From NCBI RefSeq assembly GCF_004684775.1, contig NZ_SRIC01000016.1, positions 1-61,135 of the forward strand: a DNA stretch of 61,135 bases, in the 5' to 3' direction. The notes beneath the pieces are model-generated. The model was not told where the DNA came from and made no database searches. It saw only the letters and a program-made list of their open reading frames with translations. This document shows positions 52,613 to 60,910 of this stretch, in pieces. This DNA comes from Streptomyces sp. MZ04. GTDB taxonomy: Bacteria > Actinomycetota > Actinomycetes > Streptomycetales > Streptomycetaceae. Both the position numbers and the translations under genes were made by a program. The stretch's first letter is position 1; each line of letters opens with the position of its first letter.

Positions 52613-54088
52613 ATGCCCCTGCCTGAGAACGGGTCAGCGTGGCCGCCCCCGCAGTGGGCCCCGTACTACGCCGAGATGCGCGTCGACGACGCGTGGTACT
52701 CCGGTGACCGGCGCCGCCTCGCCCACATCCACGGCGAGCACGAGGTCGCCCCCACCCGCCGCGGCCCGTGGAACCGGCGCCGCGCAGAGCCCGCCCGACT
52801 GCGTCACCGACTGCACGTGCCGCTGGCGTCCGACATCGCCGCCGTCAGCGCGCACCTGTTGTTCAGCGACATGCCGTCCCTGCACGTCGAGGACAAGGCC
52901 ACACAGGCACGCCTCGAAACCCTGGTCGACGAAGGCCAGATACAGCAGGCGTTGCACGCAGGCGCCGAGCAGGGAGCCGCCCTGTCTGGGGTGTATCTCC
53001 GCGCCACGTGGGACCGCGACTTGATCGACCGGTCGATCCTGTCCGTCGTGCAGCCCGACAACGTGAGTCCTGAGTTCCGGTGGGGGATGCTGCGGGCCGC
53101 GACCCTGTGGCGTGACCTTTCCGGCTCGACTCAGTCGACCGTGTTCCGGCACGTCGAGCGGCACGAGCCCGGCCGCATCCTGCACGGCCTCTACGAGGGC
53201 ACCCCCGACAATCTCGGCCGCGCCGTGCCCCTGTCCGAGCACCCCGAGACCGCCGACCTTGCGGGCAGTCTCGGTGAGGACGGCGTCACCGTCGAGACCG
53301 GCATCACCGATCTCACGATCGTCTACGTCCCGAACATCGGGCCCAACCGGCTGCACCGGTCCTCGCCCATCGGGCGGAGCGACTTCCAGGGCATCAGGGA
53401 CGTGTTCAACGCCTTCGACGACGTGTGGACGTCATGGATGCGCGACATCCGACTCGCCCGCGCACGGCTGATCGTCCCCGACGGATACCTACGGGACTAC
53501 GGGCCCGGCAACGGGGCATCGTTCGACGACGACCGCGAAGTCTGGCATTCGCTGAAGATGCCGCCCAACGAGGGCGGCGCCATCACGTTGAGCCAGTTCG
53601 AGATCAGGGTCGAGGAGCACCAGCGGAGCACCGAGGCCCTGACCAGACAGGCCGCCCAGTCGGCCGGATACAGCGCCCAGTCATTCGGCCTCGACGCCAA
53701 CGGCGCCCCGATCACCGCAACCGAGGTCGACAGCCGCGACGCCCTGTCCATGGTCACCCGTAAGAAGAAAACCGGGTACTGGCGCCAGCCCCTCGCGCAG
53801 ATCCTGCACGTCCTGTTGCAGCTCGACGCCGTGCACTTCGGCCAGCGGATCAAACCGGAACGCCCCCGCGTCGAGTTCGGCGACGGCGTCGCGGAAAGCG
53901 AGCAGAGTACGGCGACAACCCTCGACTTGCTAAACCGTGCAGGAGCCGTGTCGACCGCCACGAAGATCAAGATCCTTCACCCTGAGTGGGACGACACCGC
54001 GGTCAAGGCCGAGGTCTCCGCGATCCTTGCGGAGACCGGAGCAGCCGCGCCCGACCCAGTCGCAACCTTCCCTCTCATAGAGCGGTGA
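52613..54088 (+). CDS. Phage portal protein, SPP1 gp6-like
   Basis: A 491-residue portal that forms the dodecameric DNA gate of the capsid. The layout fits SPP1-type portals: N-terminal clip region (RHRLHVPLASDIAAVSAHLLFSD), a central region with RSSPIGRSDFQGIRDVFNAFDDVWTSWMRDI, and the long stem helix near QRSTEALTRQAAQSAGYSAQSFGLD. ATG 52613 has GGGAGG 5 bases upstream. It follows terminase and precedes MuF, the standard order. Confidence 0.92.
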   Translation: MPLPENGSAWPPPQWAPYYAEMRVDDAWYSGDRRRLAHIHGEHEVAPTRRGPWNRRRAEPARLRHRLHVPLASDIAAVSAHLLFSDMPSLHVEDKATQARLETLVDEGQIQQALHAGAEQGAALSGVYLRATWDRDLIDRSILSVVQPDNVSPEFRWGMLRAATLWRDLSGSTQSTVFRHVERHEPGRILHGLYEGTPDNLGRAVPLSEHPETADLAGSLGEDGVTVETGITDLTIVYVPNIGPNRLHRSSPIGRSDFQGIRDVFNAFDDVWTSWMRDIRLARARLIVPDGYLRDYGPGNGASFDDDREVWHSLKMPPNEGGAITLSQFEIRVEEHQRSTEALTRQAAQSAGYSAQSFGLDANGAPITATEVDSRDALSMVTRKKKTGYWRQPLAQILHVLLQLDAVHFGQRIKPERPRVEFGDGVAESEQSTATTLDLLNRAGAVSTATKIKILHPEWDDTAVKAEVSAILAETGAAAPDPVATFPLIER

Positions 54089-54308
54089 GGCTTGGCGGAT
54101 CTACCGGACCGCGCTGGTCACCGCCAGGGCGCTTGCGGTCGAGGTAGGCGACGAAGGCGTCATGTCCGAGCGCCGCGACGGCCACGACCACTAGACCGGT
54201 GATCTGCGGCCCGGACTGAACTGTGTCCGTCGCAATAAGACTGCCTACGGCCAAGGTGCTGACCGTGCCAACCGTCGGCAGATTGAATTTGATCTCTTTG
54301 CCCTTCAC
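54075..54308 (-). CDS. Small membrane protein, 77 aa (minus-strand cargo)
   Basis: A 77-residue protein with one or two membrane helices (TVGTVSTLAVGSLIATDTV and ITGLVVVAVAALGHDAFVAYL) and a polar C-terminus. GTG 54308 has AGAAGGG about 6 bases upstream. It is antisense to the late operon and overlaps the portal 3' end by 14 bp, like the amyloid-motif gene next to terminase. Function unknown. Confidence 0.65.
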   Translation of the reverse strand: MKGKEIKFNLPTVGTVSTLAVGSLIATDTVQSGPQITGLVVVAVAALGHDAFVAYLDRKRPGGDQRGPVDPPSLTAL

Positions 54309-54404
54309 GGATTGCCCTTCTCACGGTGATGAGGGCTCCAGCATGTGCGGCGGATTTGAACCGCGAGAGGGGCATTCACTCGACCGGATGGCATCTTGTC
54401 GCGC

Positions 54405-54422
54405 CCCTTGCGCACGCAAGGG
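54405..54422. other. Short perfect hairpin between portal and MuF genes
   Basis: CCCTTGCG and CGCAAGGG flank CA. The region 54309-54535 has no supported gene and is richer in AT than the flanks; it probably holds the promoter of the minus-strand 77-aa gene. Confidence 0.4.
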
Positions 54423-54535
54423 ACACCCTGTAGGTTGCGCCGCTTCACGGCAAGTTTTTCGAACTCATATGGGTGAAGTGAGCCAAAATTCAGTAGCGAT
54501 CTTCTCTGTGTGATAACGGGCCGTGGGGGTGAATC

Positions 54536-56785
54536 TTGTCTGTTCACCCTGGCATGGTCGAGCCGCTCGCCGAGCGCACCCGCGACCTGTACGCCGCCGC
54601 CGAGGAGCGCCTAATCGGCCTCATCGCAAGGCAGTTGGCCGAGGGTCTCGACGCCCCAGGGTGGGCCGAGCGCAAGCTCGCCGCCGTGCAGTCGTTGCGT
54701 CGTGCCTCACAGGGCGTGGTCGACGAGTTGGGCAAGGCCGTTCAACTCGACGTGTTCGACGCGGTCGCCGAGGCGTACAACGTTGGGCACCGGGCCGCGG
54801 TCGCCGAGCTCGGCGCCCTGTCCGACGAGGCGCGCGCCCTGGTCGACGACGTCACGCCGAACGCACAGGCTGTGGACAGGCTCGCTCAGGAAGCGGTCGA
54901 CGTGGTCACCTCGACGCACCGCTCGATCCTGCGGGCGGTCGTCGACACCTTCCGGGCGATCGTCGCCGAGGTCACCGCAACGCCCCTGCTCGGCACCGGC
55001 AGCCGCCGACAGGCCACCCAGGACGCCATACGCCGCTTTGCCGACGAGGGCATTCGCGCGTTCACCGACCGCGCCGGCCGCCGTTGGCAGCTCACCTCTT
55101 ACGCCGAGATGGCCGTGCGCACGAGCGTGGGGCGTGCGGCGACTGAGGCGCACATGCGGACCCTGTCCGACGCCGGGATCGATCTGGTCGTCGTGTCCGA
55201 CGCGCCGCGCGAGTGCCCGCTCTGCCGTCCGTGGGAGGGCCGCACACTGGCCATCGACGGACCGAGCGGCGAGCGCACGGTCGCGGTCGAGCACGCCGTC
55301 GAGGACGGCCGCATGGTCCCCGTGCGTGTGGCCGGGACGCTCGACGAGGCTCGCCTCGCGGGATTCCAGCACCCCAACTGCCGTCACAGCGTGTCGGCTT
55401 ACACACCGGGGCTCACCCGCATTGAGGCCGCCGAGAGCGACCCCGCCGGGTACGAGGCCGGACAACGGCAGCGCACCATCGAACGCCGCATACGCCAGTA
55501 CAAGCGACGCGAAGCCGCCGCCGTCACCCCCGAAGCGCAGCGCGCCGCACGGACCAAGGTCCGCCAGTGGCAGGGCGCCATGCGCGACCACCTCGCCGCC
55601 CATCCGGGCCTACGCCGACTCCGGCACCGCGAGCAGGAGGGAGCGGGGAACCTTCCCGCCTCGCCACGCCCGCCCGCGCCCGATCAGGTCGAGCGCGCCC
55701 GCGTGTGGTCCGGCGATGAGCGCACCGTGCGGGAGATGAGCGACGACCAGCTCGCCGCCGCTCTCCGTACGCCGCTCGACGACCGCGCACGGCGCCGGAT
55801 TGAGGCTGAGGCCGACCGCCGCGACCTCGCCGCCCTGCTCGACCGCGCCGCACCCCGCGGGCGCCTGGTCGAGGATCTGCTCGGCCTGTCCGACGACGAC
55901 CTCGCCCGCCTGTTCGCCCACGTCGACGAGGTCGACCAGGTGCGCATCATGGCCGAGACCGACCGACGCAACCACGCCGGACAACTCCCCGACGTGCGCC
56001 CCGATCTGGTCGGTCTGTCCGACGCCCAGCTCGCCGCCCGCTACCGCGACGCCGGAACGGGACCCGAGGCCGTCGCCATCGCCGCGGAGGCCGCACGCCG
56101 CGACCTGCTCAGCAGGCTGTACCCCGGTGGCAACCTGCTCGCCGATCTGACGGGGGTGGGCGACGACGACCTCGCATGGGCAATGCAGTACGCCGACACC
56201 GCCGAACTCCTGCGCATCGCCGCGGAGATGGACCGCCGCGACGCCGTCGACCTCCCCCCGCCCGCCAGCACCGGCGACGCCGTCGACGACCTGCTCGCCG
56301 ACCGCGACGCCCTCGCCGAGGCCATGGGCGACCATGTGCCCGGACCGGCCGCATGGGGCGCCCTCGCCGCCGACCAGGGCCTCGACGACCACCTCGACGA
56401 CGACGCGTTTTGGGCCGACTTACGCGACGCCGCCGCACTACACCGCGGCGACGACGAGGACCAGGACGAGCGGCATCTCATCACCCGCCGCGAGGCCCGC
56501 GCCCTGTACGACGAGTACGTCTATCGGCAGTACCTCGCCGCCGAATCAGACTGCCGCGGCTACCTGCTCAGCAAGAAGGCCCAGGCCGCCGGGCACGCTC
56601 CGGTATCCCTGTTCAGCGGGCCCGCACGCATCGCGCACGCCCGCGCGAGCGACGAGCTGAAAGAGTGGTGGGCCGAACACGGCAGGCTCACGCAAGTCGA
56701 GTTCGTCGAGCAGGTGACCGGCAAGCCGCAGCGATGGGCCGACAGCGCCCGCCACAACGAGTCGGACCACCAGAACAAGAGGTGA
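54536..56785 (+). CDS. MuF/minor capsid protein with helical repeats and C-terminal domain
   Basis: A 749-residue head morphogenesis protein. Residues 1-345 are the phage minor head protein (MuF/min_cap2) core, with TSYAEMAVRTSVGRAATEAHM, the CPLC pair at 227-230 and HPNCRHSVSAY at 279-289. A linker rich in Pro and Arg follows. Residues 401-569 hold four repeats of a helical unit (LSDDDLA, about 20 residues, then AEADRRD) at 401, 450, 493 and 540. The C-terminal domain (about 650-749, ARALYDEYVYRQYLAAESDCRGYLLSKKA, ELKEWWAEHGRLTQVEFVEQVTGK) is separate. MuF proteins often carry C-terminal effector domains delivered with DNA; whether this is one is unknown. TTG 54536 has GGGGGTGA upstream. Confidence 0.87.
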   Translation: MSVHPGMVEPLAERTRDLYAAAEERLIGLIARQLAEGLDAPGWAERKLAAVQSLRRASQGVVDELGKAVQLDVFDAVAEAYNVGHRAAVAELGALSDEARALVDDVTPNAQAVDRLAQEAVDVVTSTHRSILRAVVDTFRAIVAEVTATPLLGTGSRRQATQDAIRRFADEGIRAFTDRAGRRWQLTSYAEMAVRTSVGRAATEAHMRTLSDAGIDLVVVSDAPRECPLCRPWEGRTLAIDGPSGERTVAVEHAVEDGRMVPVRVAGTLDEARLAGFQHPNCRHSVSAYTPGLTRIEAAESDPAGYEAGQRQRTIERRIRQYKRREAAAVTPEAQRAARTKVRQWQGAMRDHLAAHPGLRRLRHREQEGAGNLPASPRPPAPDQVERARVWSGDERTVREMSDDQLAAALRTPLDDRARRRIEAEADRRDLAALLDRAAPRGRLVEDLLGLSDDDLARLFAHVDEVDQVRIMAETDRRNHAGQLPDVRPDLVGLSDAQLAARYRDAGTGPEAVAIAAEAARRDLLSRLYPGGNLLADLTGVGDDDLAWAMQYADTAELLRIAAEMDRRDAVDLPPPASTGDAVDDLLADRDALAEAMGDHVPGPAAWGALAADQGLDDHLDDDAFWADLRDAAALHRGDDEDQDERHLITRREARALYDEYVYRQYLAAESDCRGYLLSKKAQAAGHAPVSLFSGPARIAHARASDELKEWWAEHGRLTQVEFVEQVTGKPQRWADSARHNESDHQNKR

Positions 56786-56787
56786 TC

Positions 56788-56961
56788 ATGGGCACGCGCG
56801 AGGACATCGTGAAGGCAATCATGGAAGGCCGCGACGCAGGCCGCAGGGGCGACGAGCCGACCGCGTGCCCATACCCGAGCACGTCGACGCTACAGACCGC
56901 ATGGATCAAGGGTTACGCCGACGGCCGCCCCATACCCCCGCAGAATCCCGGTGCCGCGTAA
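56788..56961 (+). CDS. Rmf/CrpP-fold small protein, 57 aa
   Basis: A 57-residue protein with the pattern of Rmf/CrpP-fold proteins: an amphipathic N-terminal helix (IVKAIMEGRDAGRRG), CPYP, then TAWIKGYADGRP. Rmf relatives bind ribosomes, and CrpP relatives have been linked to fluoroquinolone resistance; which applies here is unknown. ATG 56788 has AGAGGTGA upstream, 2 bp after the MuF stop, so it is co-translated with late genes. Confidence 0.7.
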   Translation: MGTREDIVKAIMEGRDAGRRGDEPTACPYPSTSTLQTAWIKGYADGRPIPPQNPGAA

Positions 56962-57006
56962 CCCACGTCTTCGGCTCGCTTTCCTCCAAGATGCAACTCT
57001 GTACCG

Positions 57007-57462
57007 CTAAGGATGTTGCGTCGTCGCGGAATGAAACTTCACCTCCACTATGTCGATGAAGACCCTTTCCCTCTTGGATGAAGCGGCATCTGTGAACCTT
57101 CTCCAGGACATTCGATTCCTGGCCCAATATTCTCTATTTGCATTCTCGCGAAAGAATTCTTCGAGCTGCAAACCCGCTTGATCATCCGTCATTTCCTTGA
57201 TGAGGTATACGGATAGCCACCAGGAGACGACCATGTTGGCGAACAGTGCCTGCCGGGCTTCTTCATCTGAGAGGCTGGCAATGCTGCCGCCAGTCCAACA
57301 GGCACGGAGGGCAGGGTCGTTGATAGCCATCTCCGAGAGTTCTCGGTGATAGGTCCTCATGCTCTCTTCTCTAGCAATCCTCGTCTGCTGATACTGGTAG
57401 AGGAGTGAAACCATGACGCCTAGTAGCGCAACAGCTGAGATGATCAGCGAGAGTACAGCCAT
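57007..57462 (-). CDS. DUF6082-like membrane-anchored protein (minus-strand cargo)
   Basis: A 151-residue protein with an N-terminal membrane helix (LSLIISAVALLGVMVSLLY, about 4-22) and a helical soluble part (YHRELSEMAINDPALRACW, LFANMVVSWWLSVYLIKEM, LEEFFRENANREYWARNRMSWR) like the DUF6082 family of Streptomyces. Function unknown. ATG 57462 has GGAGGGG 7 bases upstream. Base composition is strikingly more AT-rich than the phage genes on both sides, with codons such as ATA, TTA and AGA, which points to recent acquisition. It is antisense between MuF/Rmf and scaffold genes. Confidence 0.72.
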   Translation of the reverse strand: MAVLSLIISAVALLGVMVSLLYQYQQTRIAREESMRTYHRELSEMAINDPALRACWTGGSIASLSDEEARQALFANMVVSWWLSVYLIKEMTDDQAGLQLEEFFRENANREYWARNRMSWRRFTDAASSKRERVFIDIVEVKFHSATTQHP

Positions 57463-57674
57463 TGATTGACCCCTCCAGAGGTGACGTTCTGCGTTGCTCT
57501 GTTCCGCAATTCATTGCGTCGAGCGTCGGTCATCCCGACACGGTCGATCAGTAGGGCCCTTATCCCCTATTTTTCAGTTGTATAACCGGGCACGCCAGGA
57601 GCGGCCCTTTCCTTAGCCCGCATACGGTCGAGCGCCAGGCGCGCACGGCCCCGGACACCGTCCCAGGAGGACCC

Positions 57675-58349
57675 GTGTCGACTCCCGCCCCGACCATCGC
57701 GCCCGCCTCGAATCCGGCCTCGACCGGCGACCCGCAGACCCCGGCCGCGCCGAGCACCAGCTCGACGCCGCAGACCCGGCAGACTCCGCAGCAGGGAGAA
57801 CCGCAGGACGTCGCGTCGCTCCCCGAGTGGGCCCAGAAGCTCATCAAGGACACGCGCGCCGAGGCCGCCGACTACCGCACCCGTGCCCAGCAGGCCGCCC
57901 CGCAGCCGACGACTCCGCAGACCCCGGCCGCGCCGCCCGTCGAGGCCGCCGAGGGCGACGTGACCCGGTTGCCGAAGTGGGCACAGCAGGCACTCGCCGA
58001 CAGCACAACCGCCGCACGGCAGGCCGCCGTTCAGGCCGCCGTTGTCCAGGCCGCGCCGACCGCCAGGGCAGACATTGCCCGCCTGCTCGACTCGGCGTCG
58101 TTCACGGCCGCCGTCGCGCAGATCGACCCGACCGACACGGCCGCCGTGGCGGAAGCGATCACGAACGCCGTGACGGATCAGCCGTGGCTCGCCGCGGTCC
58201 CGCAGACGCCCGCCAAGTCGGGCGCCGACTTCAGCGACCCCGGACCGGGGGCCGTCACCGCCGAGCAGTTCGGCGCCATGTCCTACGCCGAGCGCGCTGA
58301 CCTGTTCCAGTCCGACCCCGAGACGTACCGGCGCCTCGCCAACCACTGA
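57675..58349 (+). CDS. Phage scaffolding protein
   Basis: A 224-residue Pro/Thr/Ala/Gln-rich protein upstream of the major capsid gene, the usual place for a scaffold. It contains two related helical blocks, VASLPEWAQKLIKDTRAEAA and VTRLPKWAQQALADSTTAAR, each after a low-complexity linker, and a C-terminal helix (TAEQFGAMSYAERADLFQSD) likely to bind capsid. GTG 57675 has AGGAGG about 5 bases upstream. Confidence 0.82.
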   Translation: MSTPAPTIAPASNPASTGDPQTPAAPSTSSTPQTRQTPQQGEPQDVASLPEWAQKLIKDTRAEAADYRTRAQQAAPQPTTPQTPAAPPVEAAEGDVTRLPKWAQQALADSTTAARQAAVQAAVVQAAPTARADIARLLDSASFTAAVAQIDPTDTAAVAEAITNAVTDQPWLAAVPQTPAKSGADFSDPGPGAVTAEQFGAMSYAERADLFQSDPETYRRLANH

Positions 58350-58414
58350 CCCGCCCGGCCGCCCGCCGGGCCCCCTAACGCCCGGCCACCGCGCCGGAAA
58401 AGGAGCACCCACCC

Positions 58415-59272
58415 ATGGCTAAGACCACGTCCGCACAGATGATCGTCCCTGAGGTGTGGGGCGATATGGCACAGGCCGAGTTCCTCGGCAAGGTCCGCGT
58501 AGCCGGATCTGCCGCCGTCGTCGAGGACAACACCCTTGAAGGCGCGCCCGGCCAGGAGATCGAATTCCCCAAGTGGGGGAGTCTCGGCGAGCTGGACGAG
58601 CTGACCGAGGCAACGCCGATGACGCCGGTGGCCATGTCGACGAGCTTCGCCAAGGCCGTGATCAAGGAGGCCGGTAAGGCCGTCGAGATCACCGACAAGG
58701 CCAAGCTGGTCAGCCTCGGCGACCCCGAGGCCGAAGCGCGCCGCCAGTTCGGCGTTCTGGCCGCGCGCAAGGTCGACGCCGACCTGATCACCCAGGCGCA
58801 GGCCGACGAGACGACCCTCGGCGGGGGCAATCCGCTGAAGTTCACCACCGCCGCGACCAAGACCAAGTTCACGTGGCTGGACTCCATGGTCCCCGGCATC
58901 GCGCAGTTCGGCGACGAGTGGGAGCCGGACGACTTCGCGGGCCTGTTCCTGAACAGTGCGCAATACGCCGACGCGCTCGCGGACCCGCAGTTCGTCGACG
59001 CGTCCAAGCTGGGCAACGGCCCCTCCGCCGCCGTCGCGGGCAGTATCGGCCGCATCGGTGGCGTGAGCGTCTTCCTGACGAACCGCGTCACTGCCGGAAA
59101 GCTCCTGCTCATGAAGCGGGGCTCTCTCGGCCTGCTCTACAAGCGGCGCCCGCTGGTCGAAGACGACCGCGACATCCTCGCCCGCTCGACCGTCGTCACC
59201 ACGACCCTGCACTACGCGGTCAAGCGCCTGAGCGACCGCGGCGTGTGCGTCGGCACCCTCGCCACCACCTGA
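58415..59272 (+). CDS. Major capsid protein
   Basis: A 285-residue HK97-fold-type coat protein. Typical features are an N-terminal arm (IVPEVWGDMAQAEFLGKVRVAGSA), the spine helix region (AKAVIKEAGKAVEITDKAKL), and the A-domain end (GRIGGVSVFLTNRV, LLYKRRPLVEDDRDILARSTVVTTTLHYAVKRLSD). It is smaller than HK97 gp5 and lacks a protease domain, consistent with a separate scaffold. ATG 58415 has AAAAGGAG about 10 bases upstream. Confidence 0.92.
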   Translation: MAKTTSAQMIVPEVWGDMAQAEFLGKVRVAGSAAVVEDNTLEGAPGQEIEFPKWGSLGELDELTEATPMTPVAMSTSFAKAVIKEAGKAVEITDKAKLVSLGDPEAEARRQFGVLAARKVDADLITQAQADETTLGGGNPLKFTTAATKTKFTWLDSMVPGIAQFGDEWEPDDFAGLFLNSAQYADALADPQFVDASKLGNGPSAAVAGSIGRIGGVSVFLTNRVTAGKLLLMKRGSLGLLYKRRPLVEDDRDILARSTVVTTTLHYAVKRLSDRGVCVGTLATT

Positions 59273-59292
59273 CCGAGAAGAAACGGTTCCCC

Positions 59293-59403
59293 ATGATGCT
59301 GCGCCGCTACCACCCCACCCCGCCGGACGACGCCGAGAACGCCCCGCAGGCAGCCAAGCCCGCGGGGCGTTCTGCTGCCCGCGCCAAGGCCAAGAAGGAG
59401 TAG
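59293..59403 (+). CDS. Small basic protein, 36 aa, after major capsid
   Basis: A 36-residue protein (MMLRRYHPTPPDDAENAPQA, then a Lys/Arg/Ala tail). Short ORFs of this kind follow capsid genes in many siphophages and may be capsid decoration or linker peptides. Its ribosome binding site is weak (GAGAAG). Confidence 0.55.
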   Translation: MMLRRYHPTPPDDAENAPQAAKPAGRSAARAKAKKE

Positions 59404-59407
59404 CCCC

Positions 59408-59797
59408 GTGCCCCGTGTCTACGCCACCCCCGAGCAGCTCACGGCGTGGACCGGGAAACCGGCCCCGCCGGATGCCGAGCGGCTGCTCGCCCGCGCGTCC
59501 GAGGACATCGACGACGCGCTCGTGCGGGCGGTCTACCTCACCGACGACGCAGGCATGCCCACCGACCCGACCATCGTCGCCGCGCTCCGGGACGCCGCCT
59601 GTGCTCAGGTCGAGTACCAGCTCGCCACGGGCGACGACGGCACCGGCGCGGCCGGCCGGTGGGACTCCGTGAGCATCGGGCCCGTGTCCCTGTCCGGCCG
59701 CAAGGACGGCCCGACCGCGCCCGGCGAGGTCGACCTCGCCCCGCGCGCGCACCGTGCACTCACGCGGGCGGGACTGCTGCCGGGGGTGATCTGGTGA
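59408..59797 (+). CDS. Head-tail connector protein
   Basis: A 129-residue protein like phage gp6/gp15-type adaptors: N-terminal helical part (YATPEQLTAWTG, AERLLARASEDIDDALVRAVY), AALRDAACAQVEYQLATG, then SVSIGPVSLSG and a C-terminal helix. GTG 59408 has GGAG 8 bases upstream. The stop overlaps the next start. Confidence 0.82.
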   Translation: MPRVYATPEQLTAWTGKPAPPDAERLLARASEDIDDALVRAVYLTDDAGMPTDPTIVAALRDAACAQVEYQLATGDDGTGAAGRWDSVSIGPVSLSGRKDGPTAPGEVDLAPRAHRALTRAGLLPGVIW

Positions 59798-60111
59798 GCC
59801 GCGTCCCCGATTGGCTGCTGCGCCACGAGGTGAGTGTCGAGCCCTACCTCGGCACCTCGGCATACGGGCCCCGCTACGGGCCCGCGGCCACCGCCCGCGC
59901 CCTGGTCTCCGAGACCGTCAAGCACGTGCGCGACCGCACCGGCGCCGAGACCGTATCGACCGCGCAGATCATCGCCGCCCCCGATCTGGTCTGCCCGACC
60001 GGATCACGGATCACCCTCCCCGACGGCCGCACGACGACCGCGCTCACCGTCGCCCACCACAACGCGCCGGGCCTGCCCGTGCCCGCCAGTACGGAGGTGA
60101 TGTGCGAATGA
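59794..60111 (+). CDS. Head closure (stopper) protein
   Basis: A 105-residue beta-rich protein (WLLRHEVSVEPYLGTSAYGPRYGPAATARAL, then TTTALTVAHHNAPGLP) in the position and size of SPP1 gp16-type stoppers, which plug the portal. GTG 59794 overlaps the preceding stop as GTGA; its stop overlaps the next ATG. Confidence 0.75.
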   Translation: MSRVPDWLLRHEVSVEPYLGTSAYGPRYGPAATARALVSETVKHVRDRTGAETVSTAQIIAAPDLVCPTGSRITLPDGRTTTALTVAHHNAPGLPVPASTEVMCE

Positions 60112-60458
60112 CACAGCGCACCCGCCTCCGTTGGAACGGCGACGCCATCCTCGCCACGACCCGCCAGGGCGCCGCCCGCGGTCTGCGGCTCGCCGCCGAG
60201 CACGTCCTCGAAGTCTCCCGCCGCCGCGTCCCGATCGAAGAGGCCACCCTCGAACGCTCCGGAACCGCCACCGTCGACGAGACCGCGCTCACAGCCGCCG
60301 TGTCCTACGACACCCCCTACGCGGTCCGCCAGCACGAGGAGATGACCTATCGCCACGACGTGGGCCGCACCGCGAAGTACCTCGAAGTGCCCATGACCGA
60401 GGAGGCCGACGCCGTCACAGCGATCATCGCCGCACAGGTCAGGCGGTCCCTGCGGTGA
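60108..60458 (+). CDS. HK97 gp10-type / minor capsid tail-joining protein
   Basis: A 116-residue protein with RQGAARGLRLAAEHVLEVSRRRVPIEEATLERSG and YDTPYAVRQHEEMTYRHDVGRTAKYLE, the pattern of the HK97 gp10 / minor capsid family that joins head to tail. ATG 60108 overlaps the preceding stop as ATGA. Confidence 0.85.
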   Translation: MTQRTRLRWNGDAILATTRQGAARGLRLAAEHVLEVSRRRVPIEEATLERSGTATVDETALTAAVSYDTPYAVRQHEEMTYRHDVGRTAKYLEVPMTEEADAVTAIIAAQVRRSLR

Positions 60459-60886
60459 GCTTCCTTGTCGACGTCGTCGACAGCCTGGCCCGCCTGCTCG
60501 ACGAGCGGGCGGTCGGTGTCTACCGGCCCGATGGCACCTATGCCGACGGCGAGACCGCCATCACCGACACCGTGATGCCCGACGGACCCGACCGCGCGAT
60601 CGTGCTCACCGCGTACCCGGTCACCGAGTCGGCCGCGCTCACTGACACCGTGCTCGCCGTGCAAGTGCGCACCCGCGCAGGCCCCGACCCGCGCGAGGTC
60701 ACCGACCTCGACGACGCCGCGTTCGCCGTCCTGCACGCCAGCGGGCGCCACACCTTCGGCAGCGCCCGCATCACGCTCATCTACCGCTTCTCATCCGGCT
60801 CACTCGGCGCCGACGCCAACGGCCGCCAGGAGCGCACCAGCAACTACCGGCTGCGCGCGAACCGCTCGGCCCCACACCTTGAGTAG
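60455..60886 (+). CDS. Phage minor capsid / tail terminator protein
   Basis: A 143-residue protein (FLVDVVDSLARLLDERAVGVYRPDGTY, DRAIVLTAYPVTESAALTDTVLAVQVRTRAGPDPREVTDL, RITLIYRFSSGSLGADANGR) like minor capsid 3 / tail terminator proteins that cap the tail tube. GTG 60455 overlaps the preceding stop as GTGA. The tail tube gene would be next, beyond the metallothionein-like gene. Confidence 0.8.
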   Translation: MSFLVDVVDSLARLLDERAVGVYRPDGTYADGETAITDTVMPDGPDRAIVLTAYPVTESAALTDTVLAVQVRTRAGPDPREVTDLDDAAFAVLHASGRHTFGSARITLIYRFSSGSLGADANGRQERTSNYRLRANRSAPHLE

Positions 60887-60910
60887 GGCCGGGCTACCGG
60901 TGCTGCGCGT

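Noticed and set aside
54349..54366. tRNA-like T-arm (GGTTCAAATCC on the minus strand)
   Set aside because: No acceptor stem, D-arm or anticodon arm of the right length pairs around it on either strand.
54305..54547. Minus-strand 80-aa ORF between portal and MuF
   Set aside because: No ribosome binding site, no domain-like pattern, and it overlaps the promoter region of the better supported 77-aa gene.
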